From contig JAIELO010000198.1 of NCBI GenBank assembly GCA_019752915.1, forward strand, positions 1 to 5,293: a stretch of DNA of 5,293 nt, written 5' to 3'. The DNA is from Burkholderiaceae bacterium. Lineage in GTDB: Bacteria; Pseudomonadota; Gammaproteobacteria; Burkholderiales; Burkholderiaceae_D. Below the pieces are notes generated by a model, which made no database searches, had not been told where the DNA came from, and saw only the letters and a list, made by a program, of their open reading frames with translations. Positions within the stretch are counted from its first letter, which is position 1, and every line of letters starts with the position of its first letter. A program made the translations under genes and the position numbers. Below, piece after piece: positions 4,544 to 5,293 of this stretch.

Positions 4544-5293
4544 TTGAAACACATCAGCACCTTCGGCGCCTCGCCCTACCAGATCAGCGATCTGCAACTG
4601 CTACGCAATTCCACCGATGCGGCTGCCGTCGCCAAACTGCTGGCGCCCTGCCCCATCATGCGGCTGGAGGCCGAGCAAAGTATTGCCGAAGCGCAGCACG
4701 CGCATCTGTACATCGTGCTGCGTGGCGCCCTGTCAGTGGCCACCGATACCCGCACCGGCATGGCCGATGGCACCATCAGCAAGATCCTGCCGGGCGAAAG
4801 CGTGGGCGAACAGTCGGTGCTGGACGAAGAAGCCAATCTCAGTTCCATCACCGCTCTGGACGAAACCGATGTGCTGGTGATCTCGTCCGAACTGGTATGG
4901 CAACTGATCGACGAATCGCATGTGCTGGCGCGCAATCTGCTGCGCCTGCTGTCTTTCCGTATCCGCGCCGCCAATGCGCAATTGCGCCGGCGTCAGAAGC
5001 TCGGCGAGTTCTACCGCCAGCTATCCATGATCGACGGGCTGACCGATCTGTATAACCGCTCATGGCTAAACGATCTGCTGCCCACCATGGTCGCCACCGC
5101 GCAAGGCTCGCATGCGCCGCTGTCGCTGATCATGATCGACCTCGACCACTTCAAGCGCTTCAACGATAGCCACGGCCATCTGGCCGGCGATCAGGCGCTG
5201 CGGATGGCCGCCTCGGTGCTCAGCAGTGCGCTGCGGCCGACCGATTTCGCAGTCCGCTACGGTGGTGAAGAAATGATGGTGCTGCTGCCCGAT
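4544..5293 (+). CDS. Cyclic-nucleotide-binding-like domain fused to GGDEF diguanylate cyclase (3' end cut by window)
   Basis: The gene runs off the right edge after 250 codons. The start is taken as TTG 4544, because an in-frame TGA at 4532 closes the frame upstream and the first ATG is deep in the sensor domain; GAAAGA (4533-4538) is a weak ribosome site. Residues about 22-135 match the cNMP-binding (CAP-like) fold, with LYIVLRGALSV and the LPGESVGE phosphate-binding turn (G88, E89). The arginine expected ten residues after that GE is Leu99. A basic helical linker (about 120-160) leads to the GGDEF domain, which starts at DGLTDLYNR (164-172) and has metal-site DLDHFKRFND (199-208), I-site RPTD (231-234) and signature GGEEM (240-244). 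It probably makes c-di-GMP in the cytoplasm in response to a ligand or partner, with product feedback. No membrane segment is seen. About 75-80 further residues would complete the domain. Confidence 0.88.
   Translation, partial: MKHISTFGASPYQISDLQLLRNSTDAAAVAKLLAPCPIMRLEAEQSIAEAQHAHLYIVLRGALSVATDTRTGMADGTISKILPGESVGEQSVLDEEANLSSITALDETDVLVISSELVWQLIDESHVLARNLLRLLSFRIRAANAQLRRRQKLGEFYRQLSMIDGLTDLYNRSWLNDLLPTMVATAQGSHAPLSLIMIDLDHFKRFNDSHGHLAGDQALRMAASVLSSALRPTDFAVRYGGEEMMVLLPD

Noticed and set aside
4516..5055. 179-residue plus-strand frame at the GGDEF locus
   Set aside because: It is out of frame with the cNMP-GGDEF reading frame that carries clear motifs and runs to the window end; its own translation is low-complexity.

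Overview
The window is GC-rich by eye (about 60 percent) and densely coded. Its gene content and codon style suggest a Gram-negative betaproteobacterium, possibly of the Neisseriales. That placement rests on protein resemblance recalled from memory, not on a search. No tRNA, rRNA, CRISPR array, insertion sequence or phage gene is visible.

The left half (39-3113) reads rightwards. It holds an AscD/RfbI-type oxidoreductase with plant-type [2Fe-2S], FAD and NAD(P)H modules, then a 64-bp gap containing inverted repeats. Next come an EntS/DHA3-like MFS exporter and a DUF1345 membrane protein. The last two overlap by ATGA and are almost certainly translationally coupled. A 102-bp gap follows, with a near-palindrome and two closely spaced ribosome-binding sites. 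It leads to a small HPF/RaiA-family ribosome-associated protein (3216-3584).

That gene converges on a leftward gene (4400-3600) for a cobalamin/BtuF-like periplasmic-binding-type protein that shows no signal peptide. A strong 9-10 bp hairpin lies at the junction. A 143-bp divergent promoter region (4401-4543) with two interlocked inverted repeats separates it from a rightward gene that runs off the window end. That gene encodes an N-terminal cyclic-nucleotide-binding-like domain fused to a GGDEF diguanylate cyclase domain.

The genes do not form one obvious pathway. The MFS/DUF1345 pair is an operon. The other units look like separate housekeeping, stress or signalling genes. The most interesting item is the cNMP-GGDEF hybrid: its sensor has lost the arginine that normally contacts the cyclic phosphate, while its output domain keeps both an active-site motif and a product-inhibition site. 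I found no clear evidence of a new multi-gene system.
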